Assembly: GCA_023078555.1 (NCBI GenBank)
Contig: CM041199.1
Location: 9,305,315 to 9,369,314 of the forward strand
Direction: 5' to 3'
From: Ulva prolifera
Lineage: Eukaryota > Chlorophyta > Ulvophyceae > Ulvales > Ulvaceae
Length of the DNA stretch: 64,000 nucleotides
Shown: positions 49,816-61,900 of the stretch, in pieces
How positions within the stretch are numbered: position 1 is the first letter of the stretch
How the letters are laid out: the number at the start of each line of letters is the position of its first letter
The notes under the pieces: model-generated
What the model was told of the DNA's origin: nothing
The model's input: only the letters and a program-made list of their open reading frames with translations
Database searches by the model: none
Made by a program: the position numbers and the translations under genes

Positions 49816-52130
49816 TATGTCGGCATGGTTCCATGTCCGTGCAGTATGTCGGGCACTATGTCGGGCACTATGTAGGCATGGCTCCATGTCCGTGCAGTAT
49901 GCCGGGCACTATGTCGGGCACTATGTAGGCATGGTTCCATGTCCGTGCAGTATGCCGGGCACTATGTCGGGCACTATGTAGGCATGGTTCCATGTCCGTG
50001 CAGTGTGTCGGGCACTATGTCGGGCACTATGTTGGGCACTATGTCGGCATGGTTCCATGTCCGTGCAGTATGTCGGGCACTATGTCGGGCACTATGTAGG
50101 CATGGTTCCATGTCCGTGCAGTATGCCGGGCACTATGTCGGGCACTGTGTAGGCATGGTTCCATGTCCGTGCAGTATGCCGGGCACTATGTCGGGCACAA
50201 TGTAGGAATGGTTCCATGTCCATGCAGTGTGTCGGGCACTATGTCGGGCACTATGTTGGGCACTATGTAGGCATGGTTCCATGTCCGTGCAGTATGTTGG
50301 GCACTATGTTGTGCACTATGTAGGCATGGTTCCATGTCCGTGCAGTATGTTGGGCACTATGTTGCGCACTATGTAGGCATGGTTCCATGTCCGTGCAGTA
50401 TGCCGGGCACTATGTCGGGCACTATGTAGGCATGGTTCCATGTCCGTGCAGTATGCCGGGCACTATGTCGGGCACTATGTAGGCATGGTTCCATGTCCGT
50501 GCAGTATGCCGGGCACTATGTTGGGCACTATGTTAAGCACTATGTCGGCATGGTTCCATGTCCGTGCAGTGTGTTGGGCACTATGTTGGGAACTATGTAG
50601 GCATGGTTCCATGTCCGTGCAGTGTGTTGGGCACTATGTTGGGCACTATGTCGGCATGGTTCCATGTCCGTGCAGTATGTCGGGCACTATGTCAGGCACT
50701 ATGTAGGCATGGTTCCATGTCCGTGCAGTATGTTGGGCACTATGTTGTGCACTATGTAGGCATGGTTCCATGTCCGTGCAGTGTGTTGGGCACTATGTTG
50801 GGAACTATGTAGGCATGGTTCCATGTCCGTGCAGTGTGTTGGGCACTATGTTGGGCACTATGTCGGCATGGTTCCATGTCCGTGCAGTATGTCGGGCACT
50901 ATGTCAGGCACTATGTAGGCATGGTTCCATGTCCGTGCAGTATGCCGGGCACTATGTCGGGCACTATGTAGGCATGGTTCCATGTCCATGCAGTATGTTG
51001 GGCACTATGTTGGGCACTATGTAGGCATGGTTCCATGTCCGTGCAGTGTGTCGGGCACTATGTCGGGCACTATGTTGGGCACTATGTAGGCATGGTTCCA
51101 TGTCCGTGCAGTATGCCGGGCACTATGTCGGGCACTATGTAGGCATGGTTCCATGTCCGTGCAGTATGCCGGGCACTATGTTGGGCACTATGTTAAGCAC
51201 TATGTCGGCATGGTTCCATGTCCGTGCAGTGTGTTGGGCACTATGTTGGGAACTATGTAGGCATGGTTCCATGTCCGTGCAGTGTGTTGGGCACTATGTT
51301 GGGCACTATGTCGGCATGGTTCCATGTCCGTGCAGTATGTCGGGCACTATGTCAGGCACTATGTAGGCATGGTTCCATGTCCGTGCAGTATGTTGGGCAC
51401 TATGTTGTGCACTATGTAGGCATGGTTCCATGTCCGTGCAGTGTGTTGGGCACTATGTTGGGAACTATGTAGGCATGGTTCCATGTCCGTGCAGTGTGTT
51501 GGGCACTATGTTGGGCACTATGTCGGCATGGTTCCATGTCCGTGCAGTATGTCGGGCACTATGTCAGGCACTATGTAGGCATGGTTCCATGTCCGTGCAG
51601 TATGCCGGGCACTATGTCGGGCACTATGTAGGCATGGTTCCATGTCCATGCAGTATGTTGGGCACTATGTTGGGAACTATGTAGGCATGGTTCCATGTCC
51701 GTGCAGTATGTTGGGCACTATGTTGGGCACTATGTAGGCATGGTTCCATGTCCGTGCAGTGTGTTGGGCACTATGTTGGGAACTATGTAGGCATGGTTCC
51801 ATGTCCGTGCAGTGTGTTGGGCACTATGTTGGGCACTATGTCGGCATGGTTCCATGTCCGTGCAGTATGTCGGGCACTATGTCAGGCACTATGTAGGCAT
51901 GGTTCCATGTCCGTGCAGTATGCCGGGCACTATGTCGGGCACTATGTAGGCATGGTTCCATGTCCATGCAGTATGTTGGGCACTATGTTGGGCACTATGT
52001 AGGCATGGTTCCATGTCCGTGCAGTGTGCCGGGCACTATGTCGGGCACTATGTTGGGCACTATGTAGGCATGGTTCCATGTCCGTGCAGTATGTTGGGCA
52101 CTATGTTGGGCACTATGTAGGCATGGTTCC

Positions 52131-55100
52131 ATGTCCGTGCAGTGTGTTGGGCACTATGTTGGGAACTATGTAGGCATGGTTCCATGTCCGTGCAGTGTGT
52201 TGGGCACTATGTTGGGCACTATGTCGGCATGGTTCCATGTCCGTGCAGTATGTCGGGCACTATGTCAGGCACTATGTAGGCATGGTTCCATGTCCGTGCA
52301 GTATGCCGGGCACTATGTCGGGCACTATGTAGGCATGGTTCCATGTCCGTGCAGTATGTTGGGCACTATGTTGGGCACTATGTAGGCATGGTTCCATGTC
52401 CGAGCAGTGTGTTGGGCACTATGTCGGGCACTATGTTGGGCACTATGTAGGCATGGTTCCATGTCCGTGCAGTATGTTGGGCACTATGTTGGGCACTATG
52501 TAGGCATGGTTCCATGTCCGTGCAGAGTGTTTTGGGCACTATGTTGGGAACTATGTAGGCATGGTTCCATGTCCGTGCAGTGTGTTGGGCACTATGTTGG
52601 GCACTATGTCGGCATGGTTCCATGTCCGTGCACTATGTCGGGCACTATGTTGGGCACTATGTCGGCATGGTTCCATGTCCGTGCAGTATGCCGGACACTA
52701 TGTCGGGCACTATGTAGGCATGGTTCCATGTCCGTGCAGTATGTTGGCCACTATGTTGGGCACTATGTAGGCATGGTTCCATGTCCGTGCAGTATGCCGG
52801 GCACTATGTCGGGCACTATGTAGGCATGGTTCCATGTCCGTGCAGTATGCCGGGCACTATGTCGGGCACTATGTAGGAATGGTTCCATGTCCATGCAGTG
52901 TGTCGGGCACTATGTCGGGCACTATGTTGGGCACTATGTAGGCATGGTTCCATGTCCGTGCAGTATGTTGGGCACTATGTTGGGCACTATGTAGGCATGG
53001 TTCCATGTCCGTGCAGTGTGTTGGGCACTATGTTGGGAACTATGTAGGCATGGTTCCATGTCCGTGCAGTGTGTTGGGCACTATGTTGGGCACTATGTAG
53101 GCATGGTTCCATGTCCGTGCAGTGTGTTGGGCACTATGTTGGGAACTATGTAGGCATGGTTCCATGTCCGTGCAGTGTGTTGGGCACTATGTTGGGCACT
53201 ATGTCGGCATGGTTCCATGTCCGTGCAGTATGTCGGGCACTATGTCAGGCACTATGTAGGCATGGTTCCATGTCCGTGCAGTATGCCGGGCACTATGTCG
53301 GGCACTATGTAGGCATGGTTCCATGTCCATGCAGTATGTTGGGCACTATGTCGGGCACTATGTAGGCATGGTTCCATGTCCGTGCAGTGTGTCGGGCACT
53401 ATGTCGGGCACTATGTTGGGCACTATGTAGGCATGGTTCCATGTCCGTGCAGTATGTTGGGCACTATGTTGGGCACTATGTAGGCATGGTTCCATGTCCG
53501 TGCAGTGTGTTGGGCACTATGTTGGGAACTATGTAGGCATGGTTCCATGTCCGTGCAGTGTGTTGGGCACTATGTTGGGCACTATGTAGGCATGGTTCCA
53601 TGTCCGTGCAGTATGCCGGGCACTATGTTGGGCACTATGTAGGCATGGTTCCATGTCCGTGCAGTATGCCGGGCACTATGTCGGGCACTATGTAGGCATG
53701 GTTCCATGTACGTGCGGTATGTCGGGCACTATGTCGGGCGGTATGCTGGGCACTATGTCGGGCACTGTGTTGGGCACTGTGTAGGCATGGTTCCATGTCC
53801 GTGCAGTGTGTTGGGCACTATGTTGGGAACTATGTAGGCATGGTTCCATGTCCGTGCAGTGTGTTGGGCACTATGTTGGGCACTATGTCGGCATGGTTCC
53901 ATGTCCGTGCAGTATGTCGGGCACTATGTCAGGCACTATGTAGGCATGGTTCCATGTCCGTGCAGTATGCCGGGCACTATGTCGGGCACTATGTAGGCAT
54001 GGTTCCATGTCCGTGCAGTATGTTGGGCACTATGTTGGGCACTATGTAGGCATGGTTCCATGTCCGAGCAGTGTGTTGGGCACTATGTCGGGCACTATGT
54101 TGGGCACTATGTAGGCATGGTTCCATGTCCGTGCAGTATGTTGGGCACTATGTTGGGCACTATGTAGGCATGGTTCCATGTCCGTGCAGAGTGTTTTGGG
54201 CACTATGTTGGGAACTATGTAGGCATGGTTCCATGTCCGTGCAGTGTGTTGGGCACTATGTTGGGCACTATGTCGGCATGGTTCCATGTCCGTGCACTAT
54301 GTCGGGCACTATGTTGGGCACTATGTCGGCATGGTTCCATGTCCGTGCAGTATGCCGGACACTATGTCGGGCACTATGTAGGCATGGTTCCATGTCCGTG
54401 CAGTATGTTGGCCACTATGTTGGGCACTATGTAGGCATGGTTCCATGTCCGTGCAGTATGCCGGGCACTATGTCGGGCACTATGTAGGCATGGTTCCATG
54501 TCCGTGCAGTATGCCGGGCACTATGTCGGGCACTATGTAGGAATGGTTCCATGTCCATGCAGTGTGTCGGGCACTATGTCGGGCACTATGTTGGGCACTA
54601 TGTAGGCATGGTTCCATGTCCGTGCAGTATGTTGGGCACTATGTTGGGCACTATGTAGGCATGGTTCCATGTCCGTGCAGTGTGTTGGGCACTATGTTGG
54701 GAACTATGTAGGCATGGTTCCATGTCCGTGCAGTGTGTTGGGCACTATGTTGGGCACTATGTAGGCATGGTTCCATGTCCGTGCAGTGTGTTGGGCACTA
54801 TGTTGGGAACTATGTAGGCATGGTTCCATGTCCGTGCAGTGTGTTGGGCACTATGTTGGGCACTATGTCGGCATGGTTCCATGTCCGTGCAGTATGTCGG
54901 GCACTATGTCAGGCACTATGTAGGCATGGTTCCATGTCCGTGCAGTATGCCGGGCACTATGTCGGGCACTATGTAGGCATGGTTCCATGTCCATGCAGTA
55001 TGTTGGGCACTATGTCGGGCACTATGTAGGCATGGTTCCATGTCCGTGCAGTGTGTCGGGCACTATGTCGGGCACTATGTTGGGCACTATGTAGGCATGG

Positions 55101-55458
55101 TTCCATGTCCGTGCAGTATGTTGGGCACTATGTTGGGCACTATGTAGGCATGGTTCCATGTCCGTGCAGTGTGTTGGGCACTATGTTGGGAACTATGTAG
55201 GCATGGTTCCATGTCCGTGCAGTGTGTTGGGCACTATGTTGGGCACTATGTAGGCATGGTTCCATGTCCGTGCAGTATGCCGGGCACTATGTTGGGCACT
55301 ATGTAGGCATGGTTCCATGTCCGTGCAGTATGCCGGGCACTATGTCGGGCACTATGTAGGCATGGTTCCATGTACGTGCGGTATGTCGGGCACTATGTCG
55401 GGCGGTATGCTGGGCACTATGTCGGGCACTGTGTTGGGCACTGTGTAGGCATGGTTCC
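52131..55458. repeat. Two tandem copies of a 1664-bp higher-order block
   Basis: Copies start at 52131 and 53795 and share rare variants at the same offset: GCCGTGT-free monomers, CAGAGTGTTTTGGG at 52523 and 54187, and GGTATGCTGGGC at about 53739 and 55403. Confidence 0.75.
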
Positions 55459-57816
55459 ATGTCCGTGCAGTATGCTGGGCACTATGTCGGGCACTATGTA
55501 GGAATGGTTCCATGTCCATGCAGTGTGTCGGGCACTATGTCGGGCACTATGTTGGGCACTATGTAGGCATGGTTCCATGTCCGTGCAGTATGTTGGGCAC
55601 TATGTTGGGCACTATGTAGGCATGGTTCCATGTCCGTGCAGTGTGTTGGGCACTATGTTGGGAACTATGTAGGCATGGTTCCATGTCCGTGCAGTGTGTT
55701 GGGCACTGTGTTGGGCACTGTGTAGGCATGGTTCCATGTCCGTGCAGTATGCTGGGCACTATGTCGGGCACTATGTAGGAATGGTTCCATGTCCATGCAG
55801 TGTGTCGGGCACTATGTCGGGCACTATGTTGGGCACTATGTAGGCATGGTTCCATGTCCGTGCAGTATGTTGGGCACTATGTTGGGCACTATGTAGGCAT
55901 GGTTCCATGTCCGTGCAGTATGCCGGGCACTATGTTGGGCACTATGTCGGCATGGTTCCATGTCCGTGCACTATGTCGGGCACTATGTTGGGCACTATGT
56001 CGGCATGGTTCCATGTCCGTGCAGTATGCCGGACACTATGTCGGGCACTATGTAGGCATGGTTCCATGTCCGTGCAGTATGTTGGCCACTATGTTGGGCA
56101 CTATGTAGGCATGGTTCCATGTCCGTGCAGTATGCCGGGCACTATGTCGGGCACTATGTAGGCATGGTTCCATGTCCGTGCAGTATGCCGGGCACTATGT
56201 CGGGCACTATGTAGGAATGGTTCCATGTCCATGCAGTGTGTCGGGCACTATGTCGGGCACTATGTTGGGCACTATGTAGGCATGGTTCCATGTCCGTGCA
56301 GTATGTTGGGCACTATGTTGGGCACTATGTAGGCATGGTTCCATGTCCGTGCAGTGTGTTGGGCACTATGTTGGGAACTATGTAGGCATGGTTCCATGTC
56401 CGTGCAGTGTGTTGGGCACTATGTTGGGCACTATGTCGGCATGGTTCCATTTCCGTGCAGTATGTCGGGCACTATGTCAGGCACTATGTAGGCATGGTTC
56501 CATGTCCGTGCAGTATGTCGGGCACTATGTTGGGCACTATGTAGGCATGGTTCCATGTCCGTGCAGTATGCCGGGCACTATGTCGGGCACTATGTAGGCA
56601 TGGTTCCATGTACGTGCGGTATGTCGGGCACTATGTCGGGCGGTATGTTGGGCACTATGTCGGGCACTGTGTTGGGCACTATGTAGGCATGGTTCCATGT
56701 CCGTGCAGTATGCCGGGCACTATGTCGGGCACTATGTAGGCATGGTTCCATGTCCATGCAGTGTGTCGGGCACTATGTCGGGCACTATGTTGGGCACTAT
56801 GTAGGCATGGTTCCATGTCCGTGCAGTATGTTGGGCACTATGTTGGGCACTATGTAGGCATGGTTCCATGTCCGTGCAGTGTGTTGGGCACTATGTTGGG
56901 AACTATGTAGGCATGGTTCCATGTCCGTGCAGTGTGTTGGGCACTATGTTGGGCACTATGTAGGCATGGTTCCATGTCCGTGCAGTATGCCGGGCACTAT
57001 GTTGGGCACTATGTAGGCATGGTTCCATGTCCGTGCAGTATGCCGGGCACTATGTCGGGCACTATGTAGGCATGGTTCCATGTACGTGCGGTATGTCGGG
57101 CACTATGTCGGGCGGTATGCTGGGCACTATGTCGGGCACTGTGTTGGGCACTGTGTAGGCATGGTTCCATGTCCGTGCAGTATGCTGGGCACTATGTCGG
57201 GCACTATGTAGGAATGGTTCCATGTCCATGCAGTGTGTCGGGCACTATGTCGGGCACTATGTTGGGCACTATGTAGGCATGGTTCCATGTCCGTGCAGTA
57301 TGTTGGGCACTATGTTGGGCACTATGTAGGCATGGTTCCATGTCCGTGCAGTGTGTTGGGCACTATGTTGGGAACTATGTAGGCATGGTTCCATGTCCGT
57401 GCAGTGTGTTGGGCACTATGTTGGGCACTATGTCGGCATGGTTCCATGTCCGTGCAGTATGTCGGGCACTATGTCGGGCACTATGTTGGGCACTATGTAG
57501 GCATGGTTCCATGTCCGTGCAGTATGCCGGGCACTATGTCGGGCACTATGTAGGCATGGTTCCATGTCCATGCAGTATGTTGGGCACTATGTTGGGCACT
57601 ATGTAGGCATGGTTCCATGTCCGTGCAGTGTGTTGGGCACTATGTCGGCATGGTTCCATGTCCGTGCAGTATGCCGGGCACTATGTCGGGCACTATGTAG
57701 GCATGGTTCCATGTCCATGCAGTATGTTGGGCACTATGTTGGGCACTATGTAGGCATGGTTCCATGTCCGTGCAGTATGTTGGGCACTATGTTGGGCACT
57801 ATGTAGGCATGGTTCC

Positions 57817-58965
57817 ATGTCCGTGCAGTGTGTTGGGCACTATGTTGGGAACTATGTAGGCATGGTTCCATGTCCGTGCAGTGTGTTGGGCACTATGTTG
57901 GGCACTATGTCGGCATGGTTCCATGTCCGTGCAGTATGTCGGGCACTATGTCAGGCACTATGTAGGCATGGTTCCATGTCCGTGCAGTATGCCGGGCACT
58001 ATGTCGGGCACTATGTAGGCATGGTTCCATGTCCATGCAGTATGTTGGGCACTATGTTGGGCACTATGTAGGCATGGTTCCATGTCCGTGCAGTGTGTCG
58101 GGCACTATGTCGGGCACTATGTTGGGCACTATGTAGGCATGGTTCCATGTCCGTGCAGTATGTTGGGCACTATGTTGGGCACTATGTAGGCATGGTTCCA
58201 TGTCCGTGCAGTGTGTTGGGCACTATGTTGGGAACTATGTAGGCATGGTTCCATGTCCGTGCAGTGTGTTGGGCACTATGTTGGGCACTATGTCGGCATG
58301 GTTCCATGTCCGTGCAGTATGTCGGGCACTATGTCAGGCACTATGTAGGCATGGTTCCATGTCCGTGCAGTATGCCGGGCACTATGTCGGGCACTATGTA
58401 GGCATGGTTCCATGTCCATGCAGTATGTTGGGCACTATGTTGGGCACTATGTAGGCATGGTTCCATGTCCGTGCAGTGTGTCGGGCACTATGTCGGGCAC
58501 TATGTTGGGCACTATGTAGGCATGGTTCCATGTCCGTGCAGTATGTTGGGCACTATGTTGGGCACTATGTAGGCATGGTTCCATGTCCGTGCAGTGTGTT
58601 GGGCACTATGTTGGGAACTATGTAGGCATGGTTCCATGTCCGTGCAGTGTGTTGGGCACTATGTTGGGCACTATGTCGGCATGGTTCCATGTCCGTGCAG
58701 TATGTCGGGCACTATGTCAGGCACTATGTAGGCATGGTTCCATGTCCGTGCAGTATGCCGGGCACTATGTCGGGCACTATGTAGGCATGGTTCCATGTCC
58801 ATGCAGTATGTTGGGCACTATGTTGGGCACTATGTAGGCATGGTTCCATGTCCGTGCAGTGTGTCGGGCTCTATGTCGGGCACTATGTTGGGCACTATGT
58901 AGGCATGGTTCCATGTCCGTGCAGTATGTTGGGCACTATGTTGGGCACTATGTAGGCATGGTTCC
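57817..58965. repeat. Three tandem copies of the 383-bp higher-order repeat
   Basis: Copies start at 57817, 58200 and 58583. Each contains seven monomers in fixed order, six of 53 bp and one of 65 bp (6 x 53 + 65 = 383). The first monomer is marked by GGGAACTATG, the third by GTCAGGCAC, the fourth by ending in TCCATGCAG. The same 383-bp spacing recurs elsewhere (for example 40111 to 40494, 51748 to 52131, 59125 to 59508 to 59891). Confidence 0.85.
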
Positions 58966-61900
58966 ATGTCCGTGCAGTGTGTTGGGCACTATGTTGGGAA
59001 CTATGTAGGCATGGTTCCATGTCCGTGCACTATGTCGGGCACTATGTTGGGCACTATGTAGGCATGGTTCCATGTCCGTGCAGTATGTTGGGCACTATGT
59101 TGGGCACTATGTAGGCATGGTTCCATGTCCGTGCAGTGTGTTGGGCACTATGTTGGGAACTATGTAGGCATGGTTCCATGTCCGTGCAGTGTGTTGGGCA
59201 CTATGTTGGGCACTATGTCGGCATGGTTCCATGTCCGTGCAGTATGTCGGGCACTATGTCAGGCACTATGTAGGCATGGTTCCATGTCCGTGCAGTATGC
59301 CGGGCACTATGTCGGGCACTATGTAGGCATGGTTCCATGTCCATGCAGTATGTTGGGCACTATGTTGGGCACTATGTAGGCATGGTTCCATGTCCGTGCA
59401 GTGTGTCGGGCACTATGTCGGGCACTATGTTGGGCACTATGTAGGCATGGTTCCATGTCCGTGCAGTATGTTGGGCACTATGTTGGGCACTATGTAGGCA
59501 TGGTTCCATGTCCGTGCAGTGTGTTGGGCACTATGTTGGGAACTATGTAGGCATGGTTCCATGTCCGTGCAGTGTGTTGGGCACTATGTTGGGCACTATG
59601 TCGGCATGGTTCCATGTCCGTGCAGTATGTTGGGCACTATGTTGGGCACTATGTAGGCATGGTTCCATGTCCGTGCAGTATGCCGGGCACTATGTCGGGC
59701 ACTATGTAGGCATGGTTCCATGTCCGTGCAGTATGCCGGGCACTATGTCGGGCACTATGTAGGAATGGTTCCATGTCCATGCAGTGTGTCGGGCACTATG
59801 TCGGGCACTATGTTGGGCACTATGTAGGCATGGTTCCATGTCCGTGCAGTATGTTGGGCACTATGTTGGGCACTATGTAGGCATGGTTCCATGTCCGTGC
59901 AGTGTGTTGGGCACTATGTTGGGAACTATGTAGGCATGGTTCCATGTCCGTGCAGTGTGTTGGGCACTATGTTGGGCACTATGTCGGCATGGTTCCATTT
60001 CCGTGCAGTATGTCGGGCACTATGTCAGGCACTATGTAGGCATGGTTCCATGTCCGTGCAGTATGTCGGGCACTATGTTGGGCACTATGTAGGCATGGTT
60101 CCATGTCCGTGCAGTATGCCGGGCACTATGTCGGGCACTATGTAGGCATGGTTCCATGTACGTGCGGTATGTCGGGCACTATGTCGGGCGGTATGTTGGG
60201 CACTATGTCGGGCACTGTGTTGGGCACTATGTAGGCATGGTTCCATGTCCGTGCAGTATGCGGGCACTATGTCGGGCACTATGTAGGCATGGTTCCATGT
60301 CCATGCAGTGTGTCGGGCACTATGTCGGGCACTATGTTGGGCACTATGTAGGCATGGTTCCATGTCCGTGCAGTATGTTGGGCACTATGTTGGGCACTAT
60401 GTAGGCATGGTTCCATGTCCGTGCAGTGTGTTGGGCACTATGTTGGGAACTATGTAGGCATGGTTCCATGTCCGTGCAGTGTGTTGGGCACTATGTTGGG
60501 CACTATGTAGGCATGGTTCCATGTCCGTGCAGTATGCCGGGCACTATGTTGGGCACTATGTAGGCATGGTTCCATGTCCGTGCAGTATGCCGGGCACTAT
60601 GTCGGGCACTATGTAGGCATGGTTCCATGTACGTGCGGTATGTCGGGCACTATGTCGGGCGGTATGCTGGGCACTATGTCGGGCACTGTGTTGGGCACTG
60701 TGTAGGCATGGTTCCATGTCCGTGCAGTATGCCGGGCACTATGTCGGGCACTATGTAGGAATGGTTCCATGTCCATGCAGTGTGTCGGGCACTATGTCGG
60801 GCACTATGTTGGGCACTATGTAGGCATGGTTCCATGTCCGTGCAGTATGTTGGGCACTATGTTGGGCACTATGTAGGCATGGTTCCATGTCCGTGCAGTG
60901 TGTTGGGCACTATGTTGGGAACTATGTAGGCATGGTTCCATGTCCGTGCAGTGTGTTGGGCACTATGTTGGGCACTATGTCGGCATGGTTCCATGTCCAT
61001 GCAGTATGTCGGGCACTATGTCAGGCACTATGTAGGCATGGTTCCATGTCCGTGCAGTATGCCGGGCACTATGTCGGGCACTATGTAGGCATGGTTCCAT
61101 GTCCATGCAGTATGTTGGGCACTATGTTGGGCACTATGTAGGCATGGTTCCATGTCCGTGCAGTGTGTCGGGCTCTATGTCGGGCACTATGTTGGGCACT
61201 ATGTAGGCATGGTTCCATGTCCGTGCAGTATGTTGGGCACTATGTTGGGCACTATGTAGGCATGGTTCCATGTCCGTGCAGTGTGTTGGGCACTATGTTG
61301 GGAACTATGTAGGCATGGTTCCATGTCCGTGCACTATGTCGGGCACTATGTTGGGCACTATGTAGGCATGGTTCCATGTCCGTGCAGTATGTTGGGCACT
61401 ATGTTGGGCACTATGTAGGCATGGTTCCATGTCCGTGCAGTGTGTTGGGCACTATGATGGGAACTATGTAGGCATGGTTCCATGTCCGTGCAGTGTGTTG
61501 GGCACTATGTTGGGCACTATGTCGGCATGGTTCCATGTCCGTGCAGTATGTCGGGCACTATGTCAGGCACTATGTAGGCATGGTTCCATGTCCGTGCAGT
61601 ATGCCGGGCACTATGTCGGGCACTATGTAGGCATGGTTCCATGTCCATGCAGTATGTTGGGCACTATGTTGGGCACTATGTAGGCATGGTTCCATGTCCG
61701 TGCAGTGTGTCGGGCACTATGTCGGGCACTATGTTGGGCACTATGTAGGCATGGTTCCATGTCCGTGCAGTATGTTGGGCACTATGTTGGGCACTATGTA
61801 GGCATGGTTCCATGTCCGTGCAGTGTGTTGGGCACTATGTTGGGAACTATGTAGGCATGGTTCCATGTCCGTGCAGTGTGTTGGGCACTATGTTGGGCAG

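Noticed and set aside
49059-49940. 293-codon minus-strand open frame across the right end of element 2
   Set aside because: It runs from the satellite through the TIR into the 60-bp palindromic repeats. Its long length comes from stop-free repeat units, and it crosses the transposon boundary.
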